Shown here piece by piece: positions 1 through 6,499 of a stretch of DNA of 10,136 bases. Each line of letters starts with the position of its first letter. Within the stretch, counting starts at the first letter, position 1. The stretch spans positions 1 to 10,136 of the forward strand of contig JAPHUU010000324.1 in assembly GCA_026193555.1 (NCBI GenBank). Reading direction: 5' to 3'. A model generated the notes under the pieces. The model ran no database searches and was not told the origin of the DNA. It worked only from the letters and a program-made list of their open reading frames with translations. The stretch is from Rhodanobacter sp. (GTDB lineage: Bacteria; Pseudomonadota; Gammaproteobacteria; Xanthomonadales; Rhodanobacteraceae). The position numbers and the translations under genes are program-made.

Positions 1-611
1 AGGCGGTGGTCGACGCGGTCGAGGTGCCGGTGACGCTGAAGATTCGCACCGGCTGGGATCGCGACAACCGCAACGCCCTCAACATCGCCCGCATCGCCGA
101 GGACGCCGGGATCGCCGCGCTGGCCGTGCACGGCCGCACCCGGGCCGACAAGTACGAGGGCGAAGCCGAGTACGAGACCATCGCGCAGGTCAAGGCAGCG
201 GTGCAGATCCCGGTACTGGCCAATGGCGATGTCAGCTCACCACAACAGGCACGCCACGTACTCGATGTGACCGGCGCCGATGCGGTGATGGTGGGCCGCG
301 GGGCGCAGGGCCGGCCGTGGATCTTCCGCGAGATCGCGCACTACCTCGCCACCGGCGAGCTGCTTCCCGAACCGACGACGACCGAGGTGGCGTCGATCCT
401 GCTGGGTCACCTCGACGATCTGTATGCCTTCTACGGTGAGCAGGCCGGCGTGCGTATCGCCCGCAAGCATCTGGGCTGGTACGCGAAGGACCGGCCGGAG
501 AACGCCGCGTTTCGCCATGTGGTGAACCGGGCGCAGGGGGCCGCCGAGCAGCAGCGGCTGACCCGCGACTACTTTGCCTCGCTGGTGGCCGGGCTGCCCT
601 GCGCCGCCTGA
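1..611 (+). CDS. dusB: tRNA-dihydrouridine synthase B, C-terminal part (5' end outside window)
   Basis: DusB is an FMN-dependent enzyme that reduces uridine to dihydrouridine in the tRNA D-loop. The reading frame is open from the left edge, so the start and the catalytic-cysteine region lie upstream; about 203 of the roughly 320-330 residues usual for the family are visible. Seen here are the TIM-barrel segments VTLKIRTGW near the edge, VHGRTR (the conserved histidine/arginine region near FMN and substrate), the strand-loop VLANGDVSS, and GADAVMVGRGAQGRPW, the phosphate-binding loop for FMN. The helical C-terminal domain, with RKHLGWYAK, follows and is complete to the TGA. The GRPWIF segment and the RKHLGWY motif favour the B subfamily over DusA or DusC. 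No fis gene follows, unlike the enterobacterial dusB-fis operon; a GGDEF gene begins 25 bp downstream on the same strand and may be cotranscribed. Confidence 0.93.
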   Translation, partial: AVVDAVEVPVTLKIRTGWDRDNRNALNIARIAEDAGIAALAVHGRTRADKYEGEAEYETIAQVKAAVQIPVLANGDVSSPQQARHVLDVTGADAVMVGRGAQGRPWIFREIAHYLATGELLPEPTTTEVASILLGHLDDLYAFYGEQAGVRIARKHLGWYAKDRPENAAFRHVVNRAQGAAEQQRLTRDYFASLVAGLPCAA

Positions 612-635
612 GCCCGTCAGCGGACTGACCAGTAC

Positions 636-2063
636 GTGCGTTCGCCCGGCGCGCGAACTACCATGACTGCCATCAGCAGATGGCAACCATCGCCCATGAA
701 CAGACGCCCGACACCAGGCACCGGCCACGAAGCCGTCGAGGCACTTGAGCGTGCGGAGGCGTACTGGTCGGGCATTGAGGCATTGCTGCGGCGCCTGGTT
801 ACCCGGCTCACCTATGCGGCCGAAGGCCACGCCCCCGTGCTGGACGCCGCGCTGGGCAGGATCCGCAGCGAGGTGCGGGAGTCCGTGGACGAGCGCACTC
901 TCGAGCAGTTGCTGCATGATCTGACCGAGGCGGTGCGCTCGCTGGACGATGTCCCTGCGCCAGCCTCGCCAATGCTCCCGACGACCGAGGCGTCAGCGGT
1001 CTTGGCGGCTCCGGAGCTGGCTGCGGCTGGCAAGGTGCTGCTGGCGGTGATCGACCGATTGCAGCTGGACGAAAAGACGGACGAATGCCTGGACACATTG
1101 CGGCAACCGATCGCCGCCGCTTCCAGCACCGCCGTGCTGACCCAGCAGACCGAGACACTGACTGGCGTGGTCAACCGCCACTGCCGCCAGCTCGCCGAAC
1201 AACGGGTAGCGGCCGAAAACCTGGTGCGCCGCGTGACCGGGCAGCTGGCGGAACTGACCCGCTACCTGACCAAGGAGGATGTCGACCAGCGCGAGGGCAG
1301 CGGTGCCCGCCAGGAACTCGACCGCAGGCTGACCAGCGAGATCGACGCGCTGGGCAGTCAGGTGCGGCAGGCCAACGATCTCAACTCGCTGCAGGAGGAG
1401 GTCCAGTCGCGGATCGGTGCCATCAGCGCGCACATGAAGACCTTCCGCGATCGCGAGCAAACGCGCGAACGCAACTGGCAGGTCCGCGCCGACCAGATGA
1501 ACCAGCGCATCCGCGAACTGGAAGGGTCCGCGCAAACCATGGAAAACGACCTGCGCGAGCAGCATCAGCTGGCCACCACCGATCCATTGACCGGCATCGC
1601 CAACCGGCTGGTGTTCGAACAGTTCATGACCGAGCTCTGCCAGCAGCGGGCAACGGATGCCGCGGGGGGCGAAGCGTGCCTGCTGGTGCTGGACATCGAC
1701 CACTTCAAGGCGATCAACGACCGATTCGGTCATGCCGCCGGCGACCGCACGCTGCGCATCGTTGCCGAGCAGATCAAGGCAAGGCTCCGCGCCGACGACC
1801 TGCTGGCTCGCTATGGCGGCGAGGAATTCGTGGTGGTGATCAAGGCGACTGACGCCGAGACCAGCATGGTCGTCGCCGACATGCTGCGTACCGGCATCGA
1901 GAAGCTCAGCTTTCGCGGCCAGCAGCAGCCGGTGCGCGTAACGCTGTCCTGCGGGGCGACCTTGCTGCGCGCCGACGACACGCCGGACAGCGTCTTCGAG
2001 CGGGCCGACCGGGCGCTCTACCAGGCCAAGCGAGGCGGTCGCAACCGCTGCGAGATGCTCTGA
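636..2063 (+). CDS. GGDEF diguanylate cyclase with helical N-terminal region
   Basis: Predicted to make cyclic di-GMP from two GTP. Numbered from the GTG at 636 (475 aa), the GGDEF domain spans about 310-475. It has DPLTGIANR at 316, the metal-binding strand LDIDHFK at 352-358, an intact GGEEF active site at 394-398, and an RADD motif at 385-388, exactly five residues before it, which fits the RxxD product-inhibition site. The N-terminal 300 residues lack membrane segments and known sensor motifs. They look wholly helical, with a helical domain at about 30-100 (LLRRLVTRLTYAAEG) and long charged, probably coiled-coil helices at about 150-310 that could drive dimerisation. The protein is therefore probably cytoplasmic. 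The start is uncertain: ATGs at 663 and 696 are alternatives, none has a good ribosome site, and the first 20 residues look non-native, so 696 (455 aa) is quite possible. The activating signal is unknown. Confidence 0.88.
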   Translation: MRSPGARTTMTAISRWQPSPMNRRPTPGTGHEAVEALERAEAYWSGIEALLRRLVTRLTYAAEGHAPVLDAALGRIRSEVRESVDERTLEQLLHDLTEAVRSLDDVPAPASPMLPTTEASAVLAAPELAAAGKVLLAVIDRLQLDEKTDECLDTLRQPIAAASSTAVLTQQTETLTGVVNRHCRQLAEQRVAAENLVRRVTGQLAELTRYLTKEDVDQREGSGARQELDRRLTSEIDALGSQVRQANDLNSLQEEVQSRIGAISAHMKTFRDREQTRERNWQVRADQMNQRIRELEGSAQTMENDLREQHQLATTDPLTGIANRLVFEQFMTELCQQRATDAAGGEACLLVLDIDHFKAINDRFGHAAGDRTLRIVAEQIKARLRADDLLARYGGEEFVVVIKATDAETSMVVADMLRTGIEKLSFRGQQQPVRVTLSCGATLLRADDTPDSVFERADRALYQAKRGGRNRCEML

Positions 2064-2147
2064 CGCGCTTGCGACGCAGCCATCCAGACGGCTGAACCTC
2101 GCCTGTGACGCCAACAGCGGCCGGCTGCAAACCCCGGCAACCCGTTG

Positions 2148-2153
2148 TATCAT
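2148..2153 (+). promoter_or_regulatory. Candidate -10 element for metK
   Basis: TATCAT matches the sigma-70 -10 consensus at five of six positions and would start transcription near 2160, giving a leader of about 44 nt. The -35 region 17 bp upstream (CTGCAA, 2125-2130) is weak, so this is tentative. No U-tailed terminator separates metK from the GGDEF gene, so read-through is also possible. Confidence 0.3.
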
Positions 2154-2176
2154 CGCCCGTCTTGCATTGATCTCTT

Positions 2177-2199
2177 TATCCGAAAGGAAGGATATATCC
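2177..2199 (+). promoter_or_regulatory. metK leader: ribosome site inside a small hairpin
   Basis: The only purine-rich ribosome-binding stretch, AGGAAGGA (2185-2192), lies largely in the loop and 3' arm of a hairpin pairing TATCC (2177-2181) with GGATA (2190-2194). The same 3' arm begins a 10-bp perfect palindrome, GGATATATCC (2190-2199). The distance from the purine run to the ATG at 2204 is 11 nt, longer than usual. The pairing is short and AT-rich, so a regulatory role is speculative. It could instead be a protein operator or chance. Confidence 0.3.
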
Positions 2200-2203
2200 C
2201 GCG

Positions 2204-3403
2204 ATGAGTAGCCACCTCTTCACCTCCGAGTCGGTCTCCGAAGGCCATCCGGACAAAGTTGCCGACCAGATTTCCGACGCTGTGCTGGACGCGATCCTCG
2301 CGCAGGATCCGCGCGCCCGCGTGGCCTGCGAGACGATGGTGAAGACCGGCGTGGCGATCGTCGCCGGCGAAGTCACCACCAGCGCCTGGATCGATCTGGA
2401 AGCGCTGACCCGCAAGGTCATCGTCGACATCGGCTACAACTCCAGCGAAGTCGGTTTCGACGGCGAGACCTGTGGCGTGCTGAACCTGATCGGCAAGCAG
2501 TCGCCGGACATCAACCAGGGCGTGGACCGCAAGAAACCCGAAGAACAGGGCGCCGGCGACCAGGGCCTGATGTTCGGCTACGCCACCAACGAAACCAAAG
2601 ACTTCATGCCGGCGGCGATCTACTACTCGCACCGGCTGGTCGAGCAGCAGGCCAAGATCCGCAAGCGGAAGAATTCGCCGCTGCCGTGGCTGCGCCCGGA
2701 TGCCAAGAGCCAGGTCACCCTTCGCTATGAGAACGACAAGGCGGTGGCGATCGACGCCGTGGTGCTGTCGACCCAGCACGACCCGGACGTGAAGCAGAAG
2801 GACCTGATCGAGGCGGTGCGCGAGTACATCCTCAAGCCGGTGCTGCCGGCCAAGTGGCTGCACAAGGGCACCAAGTTCCACATCAACCCGACCGGCAAGT
2901 TCGTGATCGGCGGACCGGTGGGCGACTGCGGTCTGACCGGCCGCAAGATCATCGTCGACACCTACGGCGGCTGGGCCCGTCACGGTGGCGGCGCGTTCTC
3001 CGGCAAGGATCCGTCCAAGGTCGACCGTTCGGCGGCCTACGCGGCGCGTTACGTGGCCAAGAACATCGTCGCCGCCGGCATCGCCGACCGTTGCGAAGTC
3101 CAGGTGAGCTACGCGATCGGCGTGGCCCATCCGACCTCCATCTCCGTCACCACCTTCGGCACCGGCAAGATCAGTGACGAGAAGATCGAGAAGCTGATCC
3201 GCAAGCACTTCGATCTGCGCCCGTACGGCATCATCCAGATGCTCGACCTGATTCATCCGATGTACCAGCAGACAGCCAGCTACGGCCACTTCGGCCGCAC
3301 GCCACGGCAGATGAAGGATGCCGCCGGCAATGCCTTCACCGCGTTCTCGTGGGAACTGACCGACAAGGCCGAGGCACTGCGCGCCGATGCCAGGCTGAAG
3401 TAA
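2204..3403 (+). CDS. metK: S-adenosylmethionine synthetase
   Basis: Makes S-adenosylmethionine, the main methyl donor, from methionine and ATP with release of phosphate and pyrophosphate. The enzyme is a cytoplasmic tetramer. All family signatures are present: SEGHPDK with the ATP-phosphate histidine at residue 15, [11 protein letters not shown] at 116-126 (signature 1), GGGAFSGKD at 261-269 (the glycine-rich phosphate loop, signature 2), and the C-terminal [18 protein letters not shown] that closes the subunit interface. At 399 aa it is slightly longer than the 384-residue E. coli enzyme. Part of the difference is a charged insertion at about 145-170 ([23 protein letters not shown]) in a region that is similar but variable across the family. 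The ATG start is fixed by [18 protein letters not shown], a typical N-terminus. The gene ends just before a strong terminator and stands as its own unit or as the end of the dusB-GGDEF-metK run. Confidence 0.98.
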   Translation: MSSHLFTSESVSEGHPDKVADQISDAVLDAILAQDPRARVACETMVKTGVAIVAGEVTTSAWIDLEALTRKVIVDIGYNSSEVGFDGETCGVLNLIGKQSPDINQGVDRKKPEEQGAGDQGLMFGYATNETKDFMPAAIYYSHRLVEQQAKIRKRKNSPLPWLRPDAKSQVTLRYENDKAVAIDAVVLSTQHDPDVKQKDLIEAVREYILKPVLPAKWLHKGTKFHINPTGKFVIGGPVGDCGLTGRKIIVDTYGGWARHGGGAFSGKDPSKVDRSAAYAARYVAKNIVAAGIADRCEVQVSYAIGVAHPTSISVTTFGTGKISDEKIEKLIRKHFDLRPYGIIQMLDLIHPMYQQTASYGHFGRTPRQMKDAAGNAFTAFSWELTDKAEALRADARLK

Positions 3404-3417
3404 GCCGACACCGCACG

Positions 3418-3462
3418 CTGCAATAGAAACGGGCCGCCTTGAGCGGCCCGTTTCTATTGCAG
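3418..3462. terminator. Bidirectional intrinsic terminator between metK and the convergent NTase gene
   Basis: Arms 3418-3437 and 3443-3462 are perfectly complementary over 20 bp, with a 5-nt loop (CTTGA). The inner part is the GC-rich CGGGCCGC/GCGGCCCG stem, and the outer part supplies TTTCTATT as the U-rich run in either direction. Symmetry makes it work on both strands, which suits two genes ending tail to tail. The stop codon of the minus-strand gene (3454-3456) lies inside the right arm. Confidence 0.93.
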
Positions 3463-4509
3463 GCCAGCAGCCTGTTCGAAACGCAACACCAGTTCGCGCT
3501 GTGCGGCAGGCGCCGCCTTCAACGACTGCCGTGCACGCTTGATCCAACCGGCGCCACGACCGGCCAGATCTTCCCATGCATCCAGCAGCAGTGTGGGTGC
3601 GCGCTGCAAGTGCCAGTCGATCAGGCTCAACGCCTGGGAAATATCCTTGTTGTACTTTGCATGCCGTGGACCACGCTCGGCGGCCACCAGCAACTTGTGC
3701 AAGCCATAGCGCGCCGGATCGGGCAGATTCACCAGACAGGCATCGGCGGCATCCAGCAGCACGGCTTGCCCCGACTGCTCCAGCAGGTAGTCGAGGAACT
3801 TCAGCGGTGTCAGCGCCACGCCAAGATCGGGTGCAATGACTTCATCGCGCTTGCGCCGCACGGTGGTCAGAAAGTCGATGCGCAAATCCGGTTCCTTTTC
3901 GCTGACGTATTGACTGGCAAAACCACGCGTACCACCCAACGCCGGCAAGAAGCCCATTTCGAGCGACTGCATGGCATTGTGCACATCCGCATGGAGATTG
4001 GCCGGCAGCGCCACGGCCAGGCTGCCGCCCGGGCCGCCATGCGCAAAGTCCAGATCGAGCGTGCGCGTAGCGCCACCCCAGGCCACGCCCAACTGATTGC
4101 CCATGGCGAGAAACGCCTGCGTACCCACCAGCAATCCCCCAGCTCGGAAGAACTGGTAGTCAGCAAAGCGCTTGACGATGCGAAAGTGCTTGGCCGTGGT
4201 CGCGGCATTACCCTGGACAACAGCAGCGCGTGCCTGCCGCGCCACGGCCTCGAGTGCGGGCGCAGGCTTCCCGCGCGCCTGCTCTATCGCCGCGATCGCC
4301 GGCCCGTCCGGGCCGAGGTAATACTCGCGTTTCCTGCCGTCGATTTCCTTGAACTGCCAATAAGCGTAACGGCGACCCTTGACGGTCTTCCAGCCCACCG
4401 TCCCGGTCAGCGATGCCGGCGAACGCATGGACTCAGCCACCTGCACCAGCTCCTGCAGCTCGGCGTAGGCGGTCTGGGCGGCGGCGGGCAGTTCACGGTA
4501 CAAGGCCAT
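3454..4509 (-). CDS. Predicted nucleotidyltransferase-fold protein, GSU2403 (NTP_transf_8) type
   Basis: Predicted to transfer a nucleotide to an unknown target; members of this family are largely uncharacterised. Numbered from the ATG at 4509 (351 aa), the NTase core shows RAGGLLVGTQAF at 122-133 (the helix-capping glycine motif), the paired aspartates of LDLDFA at 151-156, and a third acidic strand, RIDFLT, at 210-215. These are the three parts of a polymerase-beta-type metal site. RYGLHKLLVAAER (267-279) follows, a stretch I associate with this family. The first 70 residues hold an N-terminal region rich in aromatic and basic residues (GRRYAYWQFKEIDG, then REYYLGPDG). A longer GTG start at 4548 is possible, but the ATG has GGAG eight nt upstream and a fitting promoter, and would start after the inverted repeat. 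Similar folds occur in AbiEii-like toxins and MNT-type antitoxins, so a toxin or defence role is possible but inferred. No membrane segments or signal peptide. Confidence 0.78.
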   Translation of the reverse strand: MALYRELPAAAQTAYAELQELVQVAESMRSPASLTGTVGWKTVKGRRYAYWQFKEIDGRKREYYLGPDGPAIAAIEQARGKPAPALEAVARQARAAVVQGNAATTAKHFRIVKRFADYQFFRAGGLLVGTQAFLAMGNQLGVAWGGATRTLDLDFAHGGPGGSLAVALPANLHADVHNAMQSLEMGFLPALGGTRGFASQYVSEKEPDLRIDFLTTVRRKRDEVIAPDLGVALTPLKFLDYLLEQSGQAVLLDAADACLVNLPDPARYGLHKLLVAAERGPRHAKYNKDISQALSLIDWHLQRAPTLLLDAWEDLAGRGAGWIKRARQSLKAAPAAQRELVLRFEQAAGLQ

Positions 4510-4517
4510 CTTGAAGG

Positions 4518-4521
4518 CTCC
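4518..4521 (-). promoter_or_regulatory. Ribosome binding site deciding the NTase start
   Basis: GGAG lies eight nt before the ATG at 4509 on the minus strand. The alternative GTG at 4548 sits inside the inverted repeat, upstream of the predicted transcription start, so it would not be on the transcript. Confidence 0.55.
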
Positions 4522-4533
4522 AGTGGACGCCTC

Positions 4534-4568
4534 GGTTATACCACCCACATCGAATGAGTGGTATAACC
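4534..4568. promoter_or_regulatory. Inverted repeat forming possible overlapping divergent promoters and operator
   Basis: GGTTATACCAC (4534-4544) and GTGGTATAACC (4558-4568) are a perfect 11-bp inverted repeat with a 13-bp spacer; arm centres are 24 bp apart. Each arm read outward contains TGGTATAAC, an extended -10 element: TATAAC at 4540-4535 for the minus-strand NTase gene and at 4562-4567 for plus-strand transcription towards the DUF6933-like gene. Predicted starts are near 4528 and 4574. With a 17-bp spacer each -35 position falls within the other arm and is poor, so a dimeric protein bound here would block both promoters or would be needed as an activator. The repeat is seen directly; the promoter role is inference. 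Confidence 0.5.
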
Positions 4569-4605
4569 CGCGATACCTTTTTTGCTCCTACAGAGCGCGA
4601 TGTAA

Positions 4606-4713
4606 TTGCTAACCGCCGCCAAGCGCGCCGTCGAGCGCACCATCGAAGATTCCGAGGCCGCCGCCTTTCGGCACCTCGCTTCGTTCGACCTGCCCGCAAG
4701 CGTCGCGCCGTGA
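4606..4713 (+). CDS. Possible 35-aa ORF or gene remnant overlapping the next start
   Basis: A frame opens at TTG 4606, directly after an in-frame TAA (4603-4605), and ends with TGA at 4711-4713. That stop shares the four bases GTGA with the next gene's start. The product would be a charged helical peptide (for example AVERTIEDSEAAAFRHLASF) with no family I recognise. About 29 of its 35 codons end in G or C, as real genes here do. The competing frame that extends the DUF6933-like ORF upstream is arginine-rich with poor third-position bias, so this frame is the more gene-like one. There is no ATG and no clear ribosome site. It may be the C-terminal end of a truncated gene once translationally coupled to the DUF6933-like gene, or a true microprotein. 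Confidence 0.35.
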   Translation: MLTAAKRAVERTIEDSEAAAFRHLASFDLPASVAP

Positions 4714-5258
4714 CCGTCATCCGCTGCTCGCAAAAACTGCTCAAGCGCCTGCGCCTGCCGCCCGCACCGGTTGAGCCGGAACCAGCGGACAACCCGCTGG
4801 GCGAGCGGTGTGCGGACATCGACTTCATCGACCGCCAACCGTTCGTGCTGCTGATGAACACAGCCACCGGCGCGGTGCTGGTAGTGCCTGGCCGAGCTGC
4901 CGATTTGAAGCGCCTGCACGTTATGACAGCGGAGCAACTGCGGTTTTTGTTCGCCGCCTGCGGCATCGGCGGCGCGCTGGCCGAGGCGGAACTCGACGCC
5001 TGGCGTCTGCCGTCGGCGTTCACCCGCAACGGCAATCGCAGCCTGATTTCGTCGATGAATCAGCGCAAGTACGAGGCGTGGTCGCAATTCGCCCACAATC
5101 GCCTGACCGCGTTCGAAGTGGCGCTGCGCATGCTGGAGACACCGTTTTCGCGCAAGGATCTGGGCGGCGACTTCCACTTCGCCGCCGACCTGCTGCGCGC
5201 CCGCCTGCTGCCGTCGGCGAAGATCATTCCACTTCACCCTGCGCGCGGCCTTCATTGA
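4710..5258 (+). CDS. DUF6933-like protein of unknown function
   Basis: A 182-aa soluble protein. It begins MTVIRCSQKLLKRL, has a predicted strand region, IDFIDRQPFVLLMN (about 37-50), followed by TGAVLVVPGR, and then a helical half containing NGNRSLISSMNQRKYEAW (107-124). This order of a short IRC-QKLLK start, a hairpin ending in N-x-x-T, and an R-S-[LV]-x-x-S-M-N segment is how I recall DUF6933 proteins. That assignment is from memory, and no activity is known to me. The start is set at GTG 4710 because it gives that N-terminus and because upstream codons in this frame lose the local third-position bias. There is no convincing Shine-Dalgarno, so translation may depend on coupling through the GTGA overlap. 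The gene converges on the Fic gene with 21 bp between stop codons and no clear terminator. Confidence 0.7.
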   Translation: MTVIRCSQKLLKRLRLPPAPVEPEPADNPLGERCADIDFIDRQPFVLLMNTATGAVLVVPGRAADLKRLHVMTAEQLRFLFAACGIGGALAEAELDAWRLPSAFTRNGNRSLISSMNQRKYEAWSQFAHNRLTAFEVALRMLETPFSRKDLGGDFHFAADLLRARLLPSAKIIPLHPARGLH

Positions 5259-5279
5259 GCCGCAGACCCCGTGCCGCGG

Positions 5280-6443
5280 TTAGAGCGGTGCCGCGCCTTC
5301 GCTCAACAGGGCGTAGTAACTCTGGTACACCCAGATGCGATTGCGCTGCTGGCCGGTGATTTCATTGAGCAGCCCCAGCCCTTGCAGTGCGGCGATCGCG
5401 GAGCGCACGGTGGGCGCGGCCACGCTGAGCGTCTTGTGGATGGCCGGCGCGTCCAAAATCGGCCGGCGCACGAACTGCTCGAACACCTGCAAGGCATTGC
5501 CGGCGCGTCGGCCCAGCCCGCGTACCTTTTCGCGGTCGGCCTCGAACAAGGCCAGGATGCGCTGGGCGGTGTCCACTGCCTGCTGCGAGGTGGTTGCCAC
5601 ACCTTGCAGGAAGAACAGCAACCAGTCCTCCCAGTTGCCGGTCCGGCGCACGGCATCGAGCTGCTCGTAGTACTGCTGGCGTCGGGTCTTGAAGTACAGA
5701 CTGAGGTAGAGCGATGGCTCGCGCAGCACGCCTTCGGTGCAAAGAATCAGCGCGATCAGCAAGCGTCCCACGCGGCCGTTGCCGTCGTTGAAGGGATGGA
5801 TGGTCTCGAACTGCACATGCGCCAGCGCCGCCTTGATCAGCGTCGGCATGGCGTTGCGATCGGTATGCAGGAAGACCTCGAAGTCGCGCAGGCAATCGGC
5901 CAGGCGCTCGGGCGGTGGCGGCACAAAGCCGGCCAGCGCGGGCGACTTGCCGCCGATCCAGTTCTGGCTGGCGCGGAATTCGCCCGGGTCTTTTGTGGCG
6001 CCGCGCCCGCCACGCAGCAGCACGCCGTGGATCTCCCGGATCAGCCGCAGCGACAGCGGAAAATCGTCCTCGCGGAGGCGCTTCAAGCCATGCTGAAGCG
6101 CGGCGACGTAGTTGGATACTTCCTCGACGTCGTCGATGGGTACGCCGGGCGTTTCCGCCAGCTCGTAGAGCAGCAGATCGGACAGGGAGGACTGGGTGCC
6201 TTCGATCTGCGAGGAGAGCAGTGCCTCCTTGCGCACGTACTGGTACAGGAACAAAGCCGGATCGGGCAGCATCAGGGTGATGCCGTCCAGTCGGCCGAGG
6301 GCCTGGTTGGCGCGTTCGAGCAGGGCGACAAGGGCGGGGCCGAAGACAAGGGCGGGTTCCGGCGGCAAGGGATGGGGCACGAAGGCGTTGTAATGGCTGC
6401 CGGAAAGGCTGCCTGCCACGTACGCACCGGTCGTTCGCTCCAT
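5280..6443 (-). CDS. Fic family protein AMPylase with N-terminal inhibitory helix
   Basis: Fic enzymes transfer AMP from ATP to hydroxyl side chains of proteins. This 387-aa protein has the full catalytic motif HPFNDGNGRVGR at 216-227, with catalytic His216, the metal-binding Asp220 and the phosphate-binding GNGR loop. The flap region GEFRASQNWIG lies at 154-164. SSQIEG at 77-82 matches the (S/T)xxxE(G/N) inhibitory motif, whose glutamate (Glu81) blocks ATP gamma-phosphate placement. Being N-terminal and in the same chain, it makes this a class II, self-inhibited Fic needing no separate antitoxin. Residues about 300-387 form a winged-helix-like domain (APAIHKTLSVAAPTVRSAIAALQGLGLL), so it may also bind DNA. 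The size and order resemble Shewanella SoFic-type proteins. The ATG start has GGAG six nt upstream. The targets are unknown. It has its own promoter region with two inverted repeats, and its neighbours suggest an accessory cassette. Confidence 0.93.
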   Translation of the reverse strand: MERTTGAYVAGSLSGSHYNAFVPHPLPPEPALVFGPALVALLERANQALGRLDGITLMLPDPALFLYQYVRKEALLSSQIEGTQSSLSDLLLYELAETPGVPIDDVEEVSNYVAALQHGLKRLREDDFPLSLRLIREIHGVLLRGGRGATKDPGEFRASQNWIGGKSPALAGFVPPPPERLADCLRDFEVFLHTDRNAMPTLIKAALAHVQFETIHPFNDGNGRVGRLLIALILCTEGVLREPSLYLSLYFKTRRQQYYEQLDAVRRTGNWEDWLLFFLQGVATTSQQAVDTAQRILALFEADREKVRGLGRRAGNALQVFEQFVRRPILDAPAIHKTLSVAAPTVRSAIAALQGLGLLNEITGQQRNRIWVYQSYYALLSEGAAPL

Positions 6444-6454
6444 GACGCTCTCCG

Positions 6455-6490
6455 TTTTCCCAATCCGATGAGTGTAGATTTTTGGGAAAA
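6455..6490. repeat. 9-bp inverted repeat in the Fic gene leader and promoter spacer
   Basis: TTTTCCCAA (6455-6463) and TTGGGAAAA (6482-6490) are perfect inverse copies with 18 bp between them. One arm lies in the proposed promoter spacer and the other just downstream of the proposed transcription start, which suits an operator for a dimeric repressor, possibly the Fic protein's own winged-helix domain. The regulatory role is inferred. Confidence 0.45.
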
Positions 6491-6499
6491 TTCGAGCAA
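6471..6499 (-). promoter_or_regulatory. Candidate promoter of the Fic gene
   Basis: On the minus strand, TTGCTC (6499-6494) and TACACT (6476-6471) are separated by 17 bp and match the sigma-70 hexamers at three and four positions. Transcription would start near 6464, leaving a 20-nt leader carrying GGAG. Its weak boxes and the flanking inverted repeats suggest tight control. Confidence 0.35.

Noticed and set aside
2086..2093. AGACGGCT, seven of eight bases of a MetJ box, upstream of metK
   Set aside because: A single box without an adjacent second copy; MetJ binds tandem boxes and is not expected in Xanthomonadales.
2077..2094. CAGCC/GGCTG hairpin after the GGDEF gene as a terminator
   Set aside because: Only 5 bp of stem, an 8-nt loop and no T-run after it.
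993..2153. 386-codon minus-strand frame over the GGDEF gene
   Set aside because: No recognisable motif, and the plus strand encodes an intact GGDEF domain.
2150..3577. 475-codon open frame antisense to metK
   Set aside because: Opposite a complete, motif-perfect metK. It also crosses the terminator, and its product has shadow-type composition.
4554..4709. N-terminal extension of the DUF6933-like protein to ATG 4554
   Set aside because: The added residues are arginine-rich, third-position bias is lost, and the expected N-terminus begins at GTG 4710.
4536..5255. 239-codon minus-strand frame over the DUF6933-like gene
   Set aside because: Poor composition, and its end runs through the inverted repeat; the plus-strand product has the family-like pattern.
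5256..5295. Repeated GTGCCGCG near the DUF6933-Fic junction as an attachment site or terminator
   Set aside because: Eight-base GC-rich direct repeats are expected by chance here, and there is no stable stem with a T-run.
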